Assembly: GCF_020886115.1 (NCBI RefSeq)
Contig: NZ_AP025185.1
Span: 1,984,001-2,048,000 of the forward strand
Direction: 5' to 3'
From: Flavobacterium ammonificans
Lineage (GTDB): Bacteria; Bacteroidota; Bacteroidia; Flavobacteriales; Flavobacteriaceae
Length of the DNA: 64,000 bases
The translations under genes and the position numbers were made by a program. The notes below the pieces were generated by a model. That model was given only the letters and a program-made list of their open reading frames with translations, was not told the origin of the DNA and did not search any database. Shown in pieces: positions 18,405 through 26,527 of the stretch; the stretch's first letter is position 1, and each line of letters begins with the position of its first letter.

Positions 18405-18791
18405 ATGAAAAGAGTAATTGTTGACTACGCTAAACTTACCAATGAAATCTTAAACTTATTAGTTGAAAAATTTCCTGATGGTTATGATGATTCAGACATT
18501 ATCCGTTTTAGAAATGCAAAAAACGAATTAATTGAAGCCGTTGAGGTTCGCACTGATGATACTATTTATTTAGTAAAAGTGAGTACGAAACTTTCTGACC
18601 GAATTGAAAACTACGATGAGGATGATGAAATTCTCAATGTTGAAGTAGAACCTATCAAAGAACTCGAATTAGAAGTAGATGATACTGAAGACGAGTCTGA
18701 AGATGAAAATCTAGACAATCTAGATAATGAAGGTGAAGATGAAGAGGGAGGAAATCATGATGAAGACCTAGAAGAAGATGATGAAGATTAA
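18405..18791 (+). CDS. Small protein with strongly acidic C-terminal tail
   Basis: A 128-residue protein with two parts. The N-terminal 70 residues (MKRVIVDYAKLTNEILNLLV onward) look folded. The C-terminal half, from about residue 85, is almost entirely Asp and Glu with a few Leu and Asn. Similar flavobacterial proteins exist without a tested function; some are labelled DNA primase in databases, which I see no motif to support. It begins 13 bp after the DHS-like gene and ends before a strong terminator, making it the third gene of a speA operon. Polyamine or basic-protein binding by the tail is speculation. Confidence 0.75.
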   Translation: MKRVIVDYAKLTNEILNLLVEKFPDGYDDSDIIRFRNAKNELIEAVEVRTDDTIYLVKVSTKLSDRIENYDEDDEILNVEVEPIKELELEVDDTEDESEDENLDNLDNEGEDEEGGNHDEDLEEDDED

Positions 18792-18803
18792 AAATTAATT
18801 CAA

Positions 18804-18842
18804 ATAAAAAAGGCTACTAAATTGAAATTAGTAGCCTTTTTT
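18804..18842. terminator. Bidirectional intrinsic terminator
   Basis: Stem AGGCTACTAA (18811-18820) / TTAGTAGCCT (18828-18837), 7-base loop, A-run before and T-run after. It closes the speA-DHS-acidic-protein operon and the convergent DinB/ppc transcript. Confidence 0.92.
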
Positions 18843-18849
18843 ATTGAAA

Positions 18850-19365
18850 TTATAAATACTTTTCCAAAAATACATTCTGATGGTGTTTCTGATGTCCAAT
18901 AATCATAAAACCAATAGCACGAACAGATATGGGTTGATCTGATGCAATTCCTTTGCTTAAAAGCTGTTCCTCAGAAAAACTTTTAAATAACAACAAATTA
19001 GAATGGCGTACTGCAGACAACTCTGTTAATAGATCTTGAAGGCTTCTTGTATTTGCTGGAGTGTTCGCTGCGTAAGTATTTTCGTCAAAACCTGGTAAAG
19101 GTGTACCATCATTTCTAGAAATACGTAAAGCACGATACGCTAAAATTCGCTCCGTATCAATAATGTGCTGAATAATCTCTTTAATTGTCCATTTACCCTC
19201 GGCATAACGATAATCAAATTTATCCATTGGTAAATTTTGAACAAACCGAATAAAATCATGCAAGCAGATTTCTAATTCTTCTATTAAAACTACTTCTCCA
19301 GCTGCCTTAAAATAGGTTTCGCAGTAGACAGGATATTCGTTTTCTACTAATTGACTTGTTTTCAT
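18850..19365 (-). CDS. DinB family protein
   Basis: A 171-residue four-helix-bundle protein of the DinB/YfiT superfamily, whose members bind a divalent metal through three histidines and include thiol-dependent transferases. The helices carry KWTIKEIIQHIIDTERILAYR (first His), and the last helix GFMIIGHQKHHQNVFLEKYL carries several His. BshA (56082) indicates that this organism makes bacillithiol, so a bacillithiol S-transferase role is possible. It follows ppc by 8 bp in the same direction and is probably cotranscribed with it. Confidence 0.85.
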   Translation of the reverse strand: MKTSQLVENEYPVYCETYFKAAGEVVLIEELEICLHDFIRFVQNLPMDKFDYRYAEGKWTIKEIIQHIIDTERILAYRALRISRNDGTPLPGFDENTYAANTPANTRSLQDLLTELSAVRHSNLLLFKSFSEEQLLSKGIASDQPISVRAIGFMIIGHQKHHQNVFLEKYL

Positions 19366-19373
19366 ACTATAAT

Positions 19374-21959
19374 TTAAGCTGAGTTTCTACTAGCATTGGT
19401 ATTTCCAAAAAGAGATCGAGTTACAATTTTTTCATACACCTTGATTAATTTCTCATCTGGATTTTTTTCTTTCAACAACTCATTAATTCGAGTTAATCCA
19501 TATTGCTGTATTGTTAACAATGGTAATACAATACGTTCTCTTACATCAATAGAAGCTTTACCATCAGGATAATTCTCCATCAACTCTTTATGTCCCGCAA
19601 TTTTTAACAATAATCGTTTTGTTTCTAAAAATTCATTATAAATAATTTTCCAAAAATCGCCATACTCAGGATCTTTACTCATATAAGCTGTCAAAGGAAA
19701 GAATGATTTAGCCAATGACATCATACTATTTTCTAAAAGTGTTTTAAAGAATAGCGAGCCATCATACAGATCTTGAACTTTATCCCATTGATTGGTATCT
19801 TCAAAATGTTTTAAAGCCGTACCTACTCCAAAAAAACCTGGAACATTTTGCTTTAACTGGCTCCACGAACCTACAAATGGTATTGCTCGTAAATCGGCAA
19901 AATCTAATGATTCTGATTTACTTCTTTTAGACGGTCGACTTCCAATATTAGTTTTTGCATAATACTTTAGCGTACTCATTTTTTCTAGATACGGAATAAA
20001 TTTAGGGTGGTTTTTGAAACTTAAATACTTTTCATACCCCAATTCTGCCAATTGATCTAAAATAACTTTTTCATCAATGGTCAATTCATTTCTTCCTTTT
20101 GCAAAAACTTGATTGGTAACTCCTGCACTTAACAAATTCTCTAAATTATAACGGCAAGAATCTAATGTACCAAAGTTAGAACTAATGGTTTGACCTTGAA
20201 CTGTCACTTGGATTTCGTTATTCTCAATTTTTGGCCCTAGTGAGGCATAAAATTTATGCGTTTTACCTCCGCCACGAGCTGGAGGACCACCTCTACCGTC
20301 AAAGAAAATCGCTTTAATTCCGTATTGTCTTGAGATTTCAGTTAATGATTCTTTAGCTTTATAAATACTCCAATTTGCCATTAAATAACCTCCATCTTTG
20401 GTTCCGTCAGAGAAACCCAACATGATTGTTTGTTTATTATTTCTATTTTTTAAGTGTTGAGCATAGGCTGGATTAGCATACAATTTTTCCATGATTTCAT
20501 GGGCATTTTGTAAATCATCAACCGATTCAAATAAAGGAATTATATCTACCGTTGGATTAGTCCAATCACTCAGTTTAAATAAGGCGAAAGTTTCCATTAC
20601 ATTTAATGCACTTTCATTGTTACTTATAATGTAACGATTTGAACCAAACTCACCGTTATTATTCTGAATGGTTTTCATGGCTTGAATTGACCCCAAAGTT
20701 GAATTTGTCATTTCATTTGCAAATTCAGCTGGGTTTAAATTTCCTGATACATTGGATAATACTTCGAATTTTTCATTCTCTGATAGTTCAAAATAATTGC
20801 TTGGAAAAACAGATGAATCCGATTTTAAATAATAACTCACTATATCTTTAAAGACTGAATTATGAATTTTACTGTTTTGACGAATATCTAATGTAGCAAA
20901 ATGAAATCCAAATAAATTCACTTTTATCAATAGCGCATCCAATAGATCCAAATATAACGATTGATGTTGTTCAATAACAATTAATCGTATTTTATTTAGC
21001 TGAGTTTTGAACTCATCAAGAGTTATAAATAGCTCTCCTTTAGAGTAAAAAACCGAACGATATAATTTTTGTTCTAATTCAGTGACTAAAGTATCAACCC
21101 CGGCAAACGTTAATTTTCTCTTTAAATTTCTGATTTCAATATAGTAACATTTCAAAATAGAAGTTCGCAAGCGATCAGCAACTTTTAATGTAATTTCAGT
21201 CGTTACAAACGGATTTCCATCACGATCACCCCCAGGCCAAAAACCCAATTTAATAAGTGGGTTGTTAATCGAATTCCCATTAAATAAATTCTTCTCTAAA
21301 TAATGCACCATTTCACCCGCAGTTTCATAAAAAACATTTTCTAGGTACCAAATCAAGCTTACTGCTTCATCATAGGGATTGGGTTTTTCATTTTGAATAA
21401 AAGGCGTTTTACCTAATTGAGCTAATAATTGCTTAATCGCTAACAAGTTATTAGATCGAATAGCTTCCGTTAAATCATTAATAATACCAAGAACAGCTCC
21501 AGGATAAAACTGTGTCGGATGTGCAGTTAAAACAGTTCGGACATTAAAATTCTCTAAAAACTCGGTTAATTCTGCTTGGTTATTAGTATTGTCTGCTTTT
21601 TCTTTAATATCACGAAGAGAACCTCTTCCTTCCATATTATTTACTTTTGAAAAGGCTGCATCTTCTATGGCATCAAAAAGAACAATTTGACGTTCGATAT
21701 ATTGAATAAATCGAAACATCAAATCAATTTTATTTGTTTCAGAATCGGTATGCAAATATTTCTTTGAAAAAAAATTCACAATCTCAACTGGAGTTTCTTG
21801 TTTTTTAAATCCCGATTCACAAACATCTGTGAACAAAGGCAATAACACCCCTGTATTGTCTATAGAATCAAAAGGAAGCGTTATAAATACACTGTTATAA
21901 ATATTGTACTTTGAGAGAACATCTTGGTTAAAACGTTCTATTTTTGGAAGCGTATACAT
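19374..21959 (-). CDS. ppc: Phosphoenolpyruvate carboxylase
   Basis: Carboxylates PEP with bicarbonate to oxaloacetate, the anaplerotic supply of the TCA cycle. At 861 residues it is near the family norm of about 880. Catalytic motifs are visible: VLTAHPTQFYPG (His of the first motif), GGDRDGNPFVT, FDGRGGPPARGGG (the mobile glycine loop) and MLGFSDGTKDGGYL, which corresponds to the GYSDSxKDAG loop. The C-terminus ends NTNASRNSA in place of the usual RNTG, conserving the position only loosely. A light-driven proton pump in the same window makes CO2 fixation by this enzyme of ecological interest. Confidence 0.95.
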   Translation of the reverse strand: MYTLPKIERFNQDVLSKYNIYNSVFITLPFDSIDNTGVLLPLFTDVCESGFKKQETPVEIVNFFSKKYLHTDSETNKIDLMFRFIQYIERQIVLFDAIEDAAFSKVNNMEGRGSLRDIKEKADNTNNQAELTEFLENFNVRTVLTAHPTQFYPGAVLGIINDLTEAIRSNNLLAIKQLLAQLGKTPFIQNEKPNPYDEAVSLIWYLENVFYETAGEMVHYLEKNLFNGNSINNPLIKLGFWPGGDRDGNPFVTTEITLKVADRLRTSILKCYYIEIRNLKRKLTFAGVDTLVTELEQKLYRSVFYSKGELFITLDEFKTQLNKIRLIVIEQHQSLYLDLLDALLIKVNLFGFHFATLDIRQNSKIHNSVFKDIVSYYLKSDSSVFPSNYFELSENEKFEVLSNVSGNLNPAEFANEMTNSTLGSIQAMKTIQNNNGEFGSNRYIISNNESALNVMETFALFKLSDWTNPTVDIIPLFESVDDLQNAHEIMEKLYANPAYAQHLKNRNNKQTIMLGFSDGTKDGGYLMANWSIYKAKESLTEISRQYGIKAIFFDGRGGPPARGGGKTHKFYASLGPKIENNEIQVTVQGQTISSNFGTLDSCRYNLENLLSAGVTNQVFAKGRNELTIDEKVILDQLAELGYEKYLSFKNHPKFIPYLEKMSTLKYYAKTNIGSRPSKRSKSESLDFADLRAIPFVGSWSQLKQNVPGFFGVGTALKHFEDTNQWDKVQDLYDGSLFFKTLLENSMMSLAKSFFPLTAYMSKDPEYGDFWKIIYNEFLETKRLLLKIAGHKELMENYPDGKASIDVRERIVLPLLTIQQYGLTRINELLKEKNPDEKLIKVYEKIVTRSLFGNTNASRNSA

Positions 21960-22024
21960 AAGTTAAAAAAGTTGTTGTTGTAGTTAGTTATTGTAGTTAG
22001 CGATATATAAATGATAAATTGGCA

Positions 22025-22053
22025 TAAAAAAACCCCAAGAGTAACTTGAGGTT
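22025..22053 (-). terminator. Intrinsic terminator of the Lrp-family gene
   Basis: On the minus strand AACCTCAAG and CTTGGGGTT pair (one G-U) around a 5-base loop and are followed by a run of eight T. It lies 24 bp beyond the end of the regulator gene. Confidence 0.8.
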
Positions 22054-22076
22054 ATAGTATACTATATCATCAAGAA

Positions 22077-22556
22077 TTACATGTTTTTAAAAATGGTATG
22101 CATTAAACGTTTTTTATCGTTAATACTTTCTTCTAATGAAATCATTGTCTCGGTTCTGTATACCCCATCAATATCATCAATCATGAAGATAACATCTTTA
22201 GCATGCTTTGTATCTTTAGCTCTAATTTTACAAAAAATATTAAATTTTCCTGTAGTAACTGAAGCTACAGTTACGAAAGGAATTTCATTTATACGTTCTA
22301 GAACAAATTTAGTTTGAGAGGTATTATTAAGAAAAACACCTACATATGCAATAAATGAATAACCTAATTTATCATAATCAAGAACTAAAGAAGAACCCAT
22401 AATAATCCCAGCATCTTCCATTTTTTTTACGCGTACATGAACCGTTCCTGCTGAAATTAATAACTTCTTAGCAATATCTGTAAAAGGGACTCTAGTATTG
22501 TCGATTAACATATCTAAAATCTGGTGATCTACTTCATCTAAACGAAACTTACTCAT
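22077..22556 (-). CDS. Lrp/AsnC family transcriptional regulator
   Basis: A 159-residue feast/famine regulator. Residues about 5-65 form the winged helix-turn-helix (LDEVDHQILDMLIDNTRVPF, then KLLISAGTVHVRVKKMEDAG). Residues about 70-155 form the RAM ligand-binding domain (IAYVGVFLNN, VASVTTGKFNIFCKIRAKDT). Such proteins form octamers and respond to amino acids. The regulated genes are not evident; it has its own terminator, separating it from ppc, and the M14 peptidase lies upstream in the same direction. Confidence 0.93.
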   Translation of the reverse strand: MSKFRLDEVDHQILDMLIDNTRVPFTDIAKKLLISAGTVHVRVKKMEDAGIIMGSSLVLDYDKLGYSFIAYVGVFLNNTSQTKFVLERINEIPFVTVASVTTGKFNIFCKIRAKDTKHAKDVIFMIDDIDGVYRTETMISLEESINDKKRLMHTIFKNM

Positions 22557-22600
22557 AATAAAAAAATTAAAGTTAATAACTACCTTGAAATGGGACTAGT

Positions 22601-23752
22601 TTAAGACTTAATCAATCCATTTTCAAATTGAAAATTTCCTAAAAAGAAATTAGCCGGTTGATCCAATCTTGGTAAATTCCCATATTCATCAGAATATAAA
22701 GCCCCTTTTGCGTCATATTCATAGTGACCAAAAAGGCAATCTAAAGCGTCAATTTGAACAATGTAAGCATTGAAAACAATTTTACCATCGATTATTTCTT
22801 CTTTATACTGAGATGCAAAATTGATGATTTTTTCTTTACCATCATAATTAATTTTGATATTTTTATACAATAAATCACAAAAAACGGGATTATTTTGTGA
22901 AATATTCAAATATTTATCAATTCTATTATCAACTATATCGTTTTCGTAAATTAGCCTAAATGCGGTGATCATAGAAAAAAACAAAAATTTCCTAGTCATC
23001 TCTCTGTCGTAATCATTTTGATAATGACCTCCTTCAAAAAGTACGGTTGGCACTCCAAAAAATTGAAATGTATCTCCAACACAATTAAAATTAAACGAAT
23101 CATCAAATCTTCCTATTTGCCCTGGAATATACTTTTGTAAAACTTCATTGATACCTGCAATTAGATTAATCGCTTTCAGTCTAGAAGAATTAATTTCACG
23201 TTCTTGATTATAAGCTGGAGCTAAAAAGGATAAAGTAGCTGGCTTATTAGTTTGACCAACGCTATATATTGTTCTTTGATCATGTAAATTGAAGCAAAAA
23301 TCAGGTTTAAATGAATTAAAAACCGATCGTAGAACAAGGCTTTCAGGTTGAGATAAATCTTGCGAATCTCTATTTAAGTCTATTGAATTTGCATTCTCTC
23401 TAGTGTACAATTTTGCCCCATCCGGATTCAACATTGGAATCCAGAGTAAAGTAAATTTTTTCAAAAACAATTCCGCTTCATTCGAATTGCCTTCAAAAAA
23501 GTTAAAACAGTCAAAGGAAGCCTTTGTTGTCGAACTTTCATCACCATGCATTTGTGACCAAAGCAAAATTTTAATTGGACCAGAACCAATTTGATAACTA
23601 TAAATCGATTTTCCTTGAACGGATTTACCAATAATTTGTAATTGATTATTCGTATTTAAACGATGTAAAATTGGCTCAATATGGTCTAAAGTAATATACC
23701 TACCTTGAATGGTTTGTTCTTTATATTTTGCAAATACTAATTCTAAATCCAT
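22601..23752 (-). CDS. M14 family zinc carboxypeptidase
   Basis: Zinc metallopeptidase of the M14 clan with the visible ligands H-x-x-E in LWSQMHGDESSTT and the third His in FCFNLHDQRTIYS. No signal peptide is present, so it may act in the cytosol. I start it at the ATG at 23752 (MDLELVFAKYK). An upstream in-frame ATG at 23872 would add 40 residues translated from operator and promoter sequence (the TACTTTTG box at 23772-23779 lies inside that extension). That leaves 383 residues. The substrate is unknown; relatives trim peptides or act on muropeptides. The gene faces the XRE regulator across a 314-bp spacer. Confidence 0.85.
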   Translation of the reverse strand: MDLELVFAKYKEQTIQGRYITLDHIEPILHRLNTNNQLQIIGKSVQGKSIYSYQIGSGPIKILLWSQMHGDESSTTKASFDCFNFFEGNSNEAELFLKKFTLLWIPMLNPDGAKLYTRENANSIDLNRDSQDLSQPESLVLRSVFNSFKPDFCFNLHDQRTIYSVGQTNKPATLSFLAPAYNQEREINSSRLKAINLIAGINEVLQKYIPGQIGRFDDSFNFNCVGDTFQFFGVPTVLFEGGHYQNDYDREMTRKFLFFSMITAFRLIYENDIVDNRIDKYLNISQNNPVFCDLLYKNIKINYDGKEKIINFASQYKEEIIDGKIVFNAYIVQIDALDCLFGHYEYDAKGALYSDEYGNLPRLDQPANFFLGNFQFENGLIKS

Positions 23753-23771
23753 ATTATACTGTTTGATTTTA

Positions 23772-23779
23772 CAAAAGTA
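23772..23779 (-). promoter_or_regulatory. Promoter -7 box for the M14 peptidase gene
   Basis: TACTTTTG on the minus strand, 20 bp before the ATG at 23752 and inside the operator copy at 23768-23781. It supports the shorter start. Confidence 0.45.
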
Positions 23780-24027
23780 AACATCTTTATTTTTACAATT
23801 GTAAACTACTTTTATTAGGTTTAATTTAACTTTGTAAACAGAAAAAGGGATTGTTTGTATGTCAAATTTCAAATAATTGTTAGCATTTGTAAACTGTAAT
23901 TATTTATTAATTTAATTTTCTTATAATCAGTATTTTAAATAGTATTATTTGTATTAAAATCTGAATTTAATCCCTGCTTTATCAAGCCAATAATTACAGT
24001 TATAGCCCTTCGTAACTAATAATTGAT

Positions 24028-24035
24028 TACATTTG
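24028..24035 (+). promoter_or_regulatory. Promoter -7 box for the XRE regulator
   Basis: TACATTTG, 31 bp before the ATG at 24067, embedded in the operator-like ATTAC-N4-GTAAA at 24026-24039. Confidence 0.5.
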
Positions 24036-24066
24036 TAAACAAATTAAATCTAAACTAAATACTACC

Positions 24067-24492
24067 ATGGTAAACACGGACGATTTTGTAAAGAGATTAG
24101 AAAATGTGTTGGAATACTATAACTTGAATGCTTCAGCATTTGCAGATAAAATTGGCGTACAACGCTCTAGTATGTCTCACCTCCTATCTGGACGTAACAA
24201 ACCAAGTTTGGATTTTATCCTTAAAATTTTAGAGGTTTTCCCAGAAGTAGATTTGTATTGGATATTAAATGGAAAAGGGATATTTCCGAAGACATTAGAT
24301 AGTCTACCATCAACAGAAGTGCCTACTCCTCTTCCATCGATTTCTTACAATAAAGAGGTTAGTTTGTTTTCTGACTCAAAACCGTCTCAAAATACAATCC
24401 CATCTGAGACTTTAAATAAAGAGACTGTCGTAGTAGAAAAAATCGTTTTCTTCTATTCTGACGGAAGTTTTAAAGAATACAAAGGCAATTAG
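24067..24492 (+). CDS. XRE-family helix-turn-helix regulator
   Basis: A 141-residue DNA-binding protein. The Cro/CI-type HTH spans residues about 8-62 (FVKRLENVLEYYNLNASAFA, then KIGVQRSSMSHLLSGRNKPS as recognition region, and WILNGKGIFP). The remaining 75 residues are a low-complexity Ser/Pro/Thr linker ending in a short strand-rich tail VVVEKIVFFYSDGSFKEYKGN. There is no ligand or peptidase domain. It probably binds the TTTAC-N4-GTAAA sites upstream. The last 4 bp overlap the convergent acyltransferase gene. Confidence 0.88.
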   Translation: MVNTDDFVKRLENVLEYYNLNASAFADKIGVQRSSMSHLLSGRNKPSLDFILKILEVFPEVDLYWILNGKGIFPKTLDSLPSTEVPTPLPSISYNKEVSLFSDSKPSQNTIPSETLNKETVVVEKIVFFYSDGSFKEYKGN

Positions 24493-25052
24493 TTTGCAGG
24501 CACATAAAATCCTTTACTTGGTACTTTACCTTTTACACCAATAAAATGATTCTTTAGAACTGCTAAATCAGCTTCGTAATTTCCTGTAGGTTGAAACGGA
24601 AGACCTAGCTTTACTTCTTTATTACCAAAATCAAAAGCAACAGGTAGTATTGGAACATTTGCTTTTAATGCGATGTAATAAAAACCGGTTTTTAATTCGC
24701 TTACATAATTACGTGTCCCTTCAGGAGCTACCGCTAAACGAAACGTCTCTTTGGTGTCAAAAATAGCAGCAATCGAATCTACTTTATTCAATCCACCAGA
24801 ACGATCTAATGGCGCACCGCCCATATATTTAAAATAAGCCCCGAAGAAAGGAAAGCGAAACAATTCTTTTTTAGCTACAAAATTCATTTCAAGGCCTACA
24901 ATTCCTCTTGTAAAAATTCCTAAATAAAAGTCATGTGCACTTGTGTGCGGCAAAACCATCATTACACATTTTTTTATTTCAGGGTTGATTGATCCAACAA
25001 TCTTCCAACCCATGAGTTTAAAAAAAATCCATTTATATAATTGTGCTTTCAT
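24489..25052 (-). CDS. PlsC-family acyltransferase
   Basis: A 187-residue lysophospholipid/glycerol-3-phosphate acyltransferase-family protein. The catalytic H-x4-D motif is VLPHTSAHDFYLGIF, and the acceptor-binding motif is VAPEGTRN, preceded by GGAPLDRSGG. A hydrophobic N-terminal stretch (FKLMGWKIVGSI) may associate it with the inner membrane. It is shorter than typical PlsC (about 240) and could be an alternative lysophosphatidate acyltransferase or act on another lipid. It is divergent from the spermidine-synthase-like gene with a 62-bp gap. Confidence 0.87.
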   Translation of the reverse strand: MKAQLYKWIFFKLMGWKIVGSINPEIKKCVMMVLPHTSAHDFYLGIFTRGIVGLEMNFVAKKELFRFPFFGAYFKYMGGAPLDRSGGLNKVDSIAAIFDTKETFRLAVAPEGTRNYVSELKTGFYYIALKANVPILPVAFDFGNKEVKLGLPFQPTGNYEADLAVLKNHFIGVKGKVPSKGFYVPAN

Positions 25053-25114
25053 TCTTTTGCTATTTAGTGCAAATAAAACAATTAAAATCTTATTTTTGAA
25101 TAAATCCCCACATT

Positions 25115-25780
25115 ATGATTCGCAAAATTTTCAGTTATTTAGTTCCAATTACGATTTACAAAGCTAAATCTAGCTGGAGTAAATCAATTGAAATCACCTG
25201 GAATCACGGGCAATTAGTTCTTGATTCTGAAAACACTAATTATTCCTATGGTAGTCTACAACGCATTTTACGTCTTGGATTAAAAACAATTGGCTTTCGC
25301 CAAATAAAAAAGATGGATAGGGTATTAGTTCTTGGTGTAGCCGGCGGAAGTGTAATCAAAACGCTTGTTGACGATATTCAATATAAAGGAACAATTACAG
25401 GGGTTGAAATTGATGCAGAGGTGATTCAAATCGCTAATCGCTATTTTAATTTAGATGCAATTCCAAAACTAAATTTAGTTGTTGCAGATGCTTTTGAGTA
25501 TGTATTGCAGACGAATACCAAATACGATTTAATTATCGTTGATGTTTTTCAAGATACTACAATGCCTAACTTTTTATTTGAAAATTTCTTTACAAAAAAA
25601 CTTTGTTCATTACTTGAGGTAAATGGCTATATATTATTTAATACTATGATATTAAATAGTATTGATGAGCAAAGAAATAGTAAATATAGTTCTGAATTTT
25701 ACCAACCCAATTTTAGAATAAAAAAAATCCCACGAATAGAAAATCATAATGAATTATTAATTATTGAAAAAATAAAATAA
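25115..25780 (+). CDS. Spermidine-synthase-like Rossmann-fold protein
   Basis: A 221-residue protein of the spermidine synthase / SAM-methyltransferase superfamily. The glycine-rich nucleotide loop is VLVLGVAGGSVIKTL, followed by the acidic ribose-binding motif GVEIDAEVIQIA and then VVADAFEYV and YDLIIVDVFQDT. It lacks a clear N-terminal beta-strand tetramer domain of true SpeE, and several polyamine-pocket residues cannot be confirmed by eye, so methyltransferase or another aminopropyl transfer activity remains open. Start at 25115 (MIRKIFSYL). It is followed by the ion channel gene 36 bp later. Confidence 0.75.
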   Translation: MIRKIFSYLVPITIYKAKSSWSKSIEITWNHGQLVLDSENTNYSYGSLQRILRLGLKTIGFRQIKKMDRVLVLGVAGGSVIKTLVDDIQYKGTITGVEIDAEVIQIANRYFNLDAIPKLNLVVADAFEYVLQTNTKYDLIIVDVFQDTTMPNFLFENFFTKKLCSLLEVNGYILFNTMILNSIDEQRNSKYSSEFYQPNFRIKKIPRIENHNELLIIEKIK

Positions 25781-25816
25781 ATAATTCCGAAATTTACATT
25801 CCACTTAAATTACTCT

Positions 25817-26527
25817 ATGAAAAAAACTGTCCAAAAATTATTTTTAGGAAAATCTTCCAACGGAGTTCAGGCAGAATATAATCCGATTCAAAAAAGAATT
25901 CAAAACATTCAATCTATATGGGATAATGACCATGAAGATGATAATGGCATAGAGAAAATTTTCAGATTATTGCTTTCTTCTTCACAATTGTTATTCCCTG
26001 GTATCTACATCAAGTATTTTTCAAGGAAAAAAGGGATAGAATACCAAGATTTAGCAATTGATATTTACATTTTAATTAAGGTTGCTTTCCCGATTACTAT
26101 CTTAATTTATCAATGGTATACGATTGATTGGGTGGTTATTGTAATGACGTACTTGTTTTTAGAAACTATTTTCTACATTCCAACCTTAATTTTCGCCTCT
26201 GATTTATTCTCAAGACCACGGTCATACAGAAGATCAATGATTTTATTATTTTTTAATTATACAGAAATATTCTTATCGTATGCGGTATTTTATTCATTAG
26301 GTGATTTTTTAAACCGAAAATTCACACATTGGTTTGATGCAATTTATTTCAGTATAATAACTTCTACATCTGTTGGATTTGGAGATTTTTACCCTACAAC
26401 TTTTATCGGTAAATTATTAGTTAGTACACAATCACTATTATTTTTATTTTTTATTATAATTTTTTTAAATTTTTTCTCAACCAAGGTAAAACCTAAAGGT
26501 TATTTTGATATTGATAATAAAAATTAG
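25817..26527 (+). CDS. Two-pore-helix potassium channel-like protein
   Basis: A 236-residue inner-membrane ion channel. Hydrophobic segments occur near residues 85-105, 110-130, 145-165 and 200-222. The pore loop carries TSTSVGFGDFYPTT, the K+ selectivity signature T-V-G-F-G-D. The N-terminal 60 residues are soluble and charged, and there is no C-terminal RCK domain, so gating is unknown. It follows the spermidine-synthase-like gene closely, probably on one transcript. Polyamines block many K+ channels, but any link here is speculative. Confidence 0.85.
   Translation: MKKTVQKLFLGKSSNGVQAEYNPIQKRIQNIQSIWDNDHEDDNGIEKIFRLLLSSSQLLFPGIYIKYFSRKKGIEYQDLAIDIYILIKVAFPITILIYQWYTIDWVVIVMTYLFLETIFYIPTLIFASDLFSRPRSYRRSMILLFFNYTEIFLSYAVFYSLGDFLNRKFTHWFDAIYFSIITSTSVGFGDFYPTTFIGKLLVSTQSLLFLFFIIIFLNFFSTKVKPKGYFDIDNKN

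Larger units (their letters stand above)
23753..24066. promoter_or_regulatory. Operator-rich divergent spacer between M14 peptidase and XRE regulator
   Basis: A 314-bp region without a gene. It holds repeated TTTAC-N4-GTAAA palindromes: perfect half-sites at 23768-23781 and 23792-23805 (the second is the full palindrome TTTACAATTGTAAA), one-mismatch copies at 23825-23838 and 24026-24039, and a lone TTTGTAAAC at 23886-23894. A 13-bp perfect inverted repeat AACTGTAATTATT / AATAATTACAGTT is at 23892-23904 and 23989-24001. The -7 boxes of both promoters lie inside operator copies. This suggests autoregulation and repression by the adjacent XRE protein. Confidence 0.6.

Noticed and set aside
23753-23872. 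40-residue N-terminal extension of the M14 peptidase
   Set aside because: It is a translation of operator and promoter sequence; the shorter start at 23752 fits the -7 box.
24943-25167. A 74-codon plus-strand ORF between the acyltransferase and the spermidine-synthase-like gene
   Set aside because: It is antisense to the acyltransferase 5' end and overlaps the next gene in another frame, with no family resemblance.
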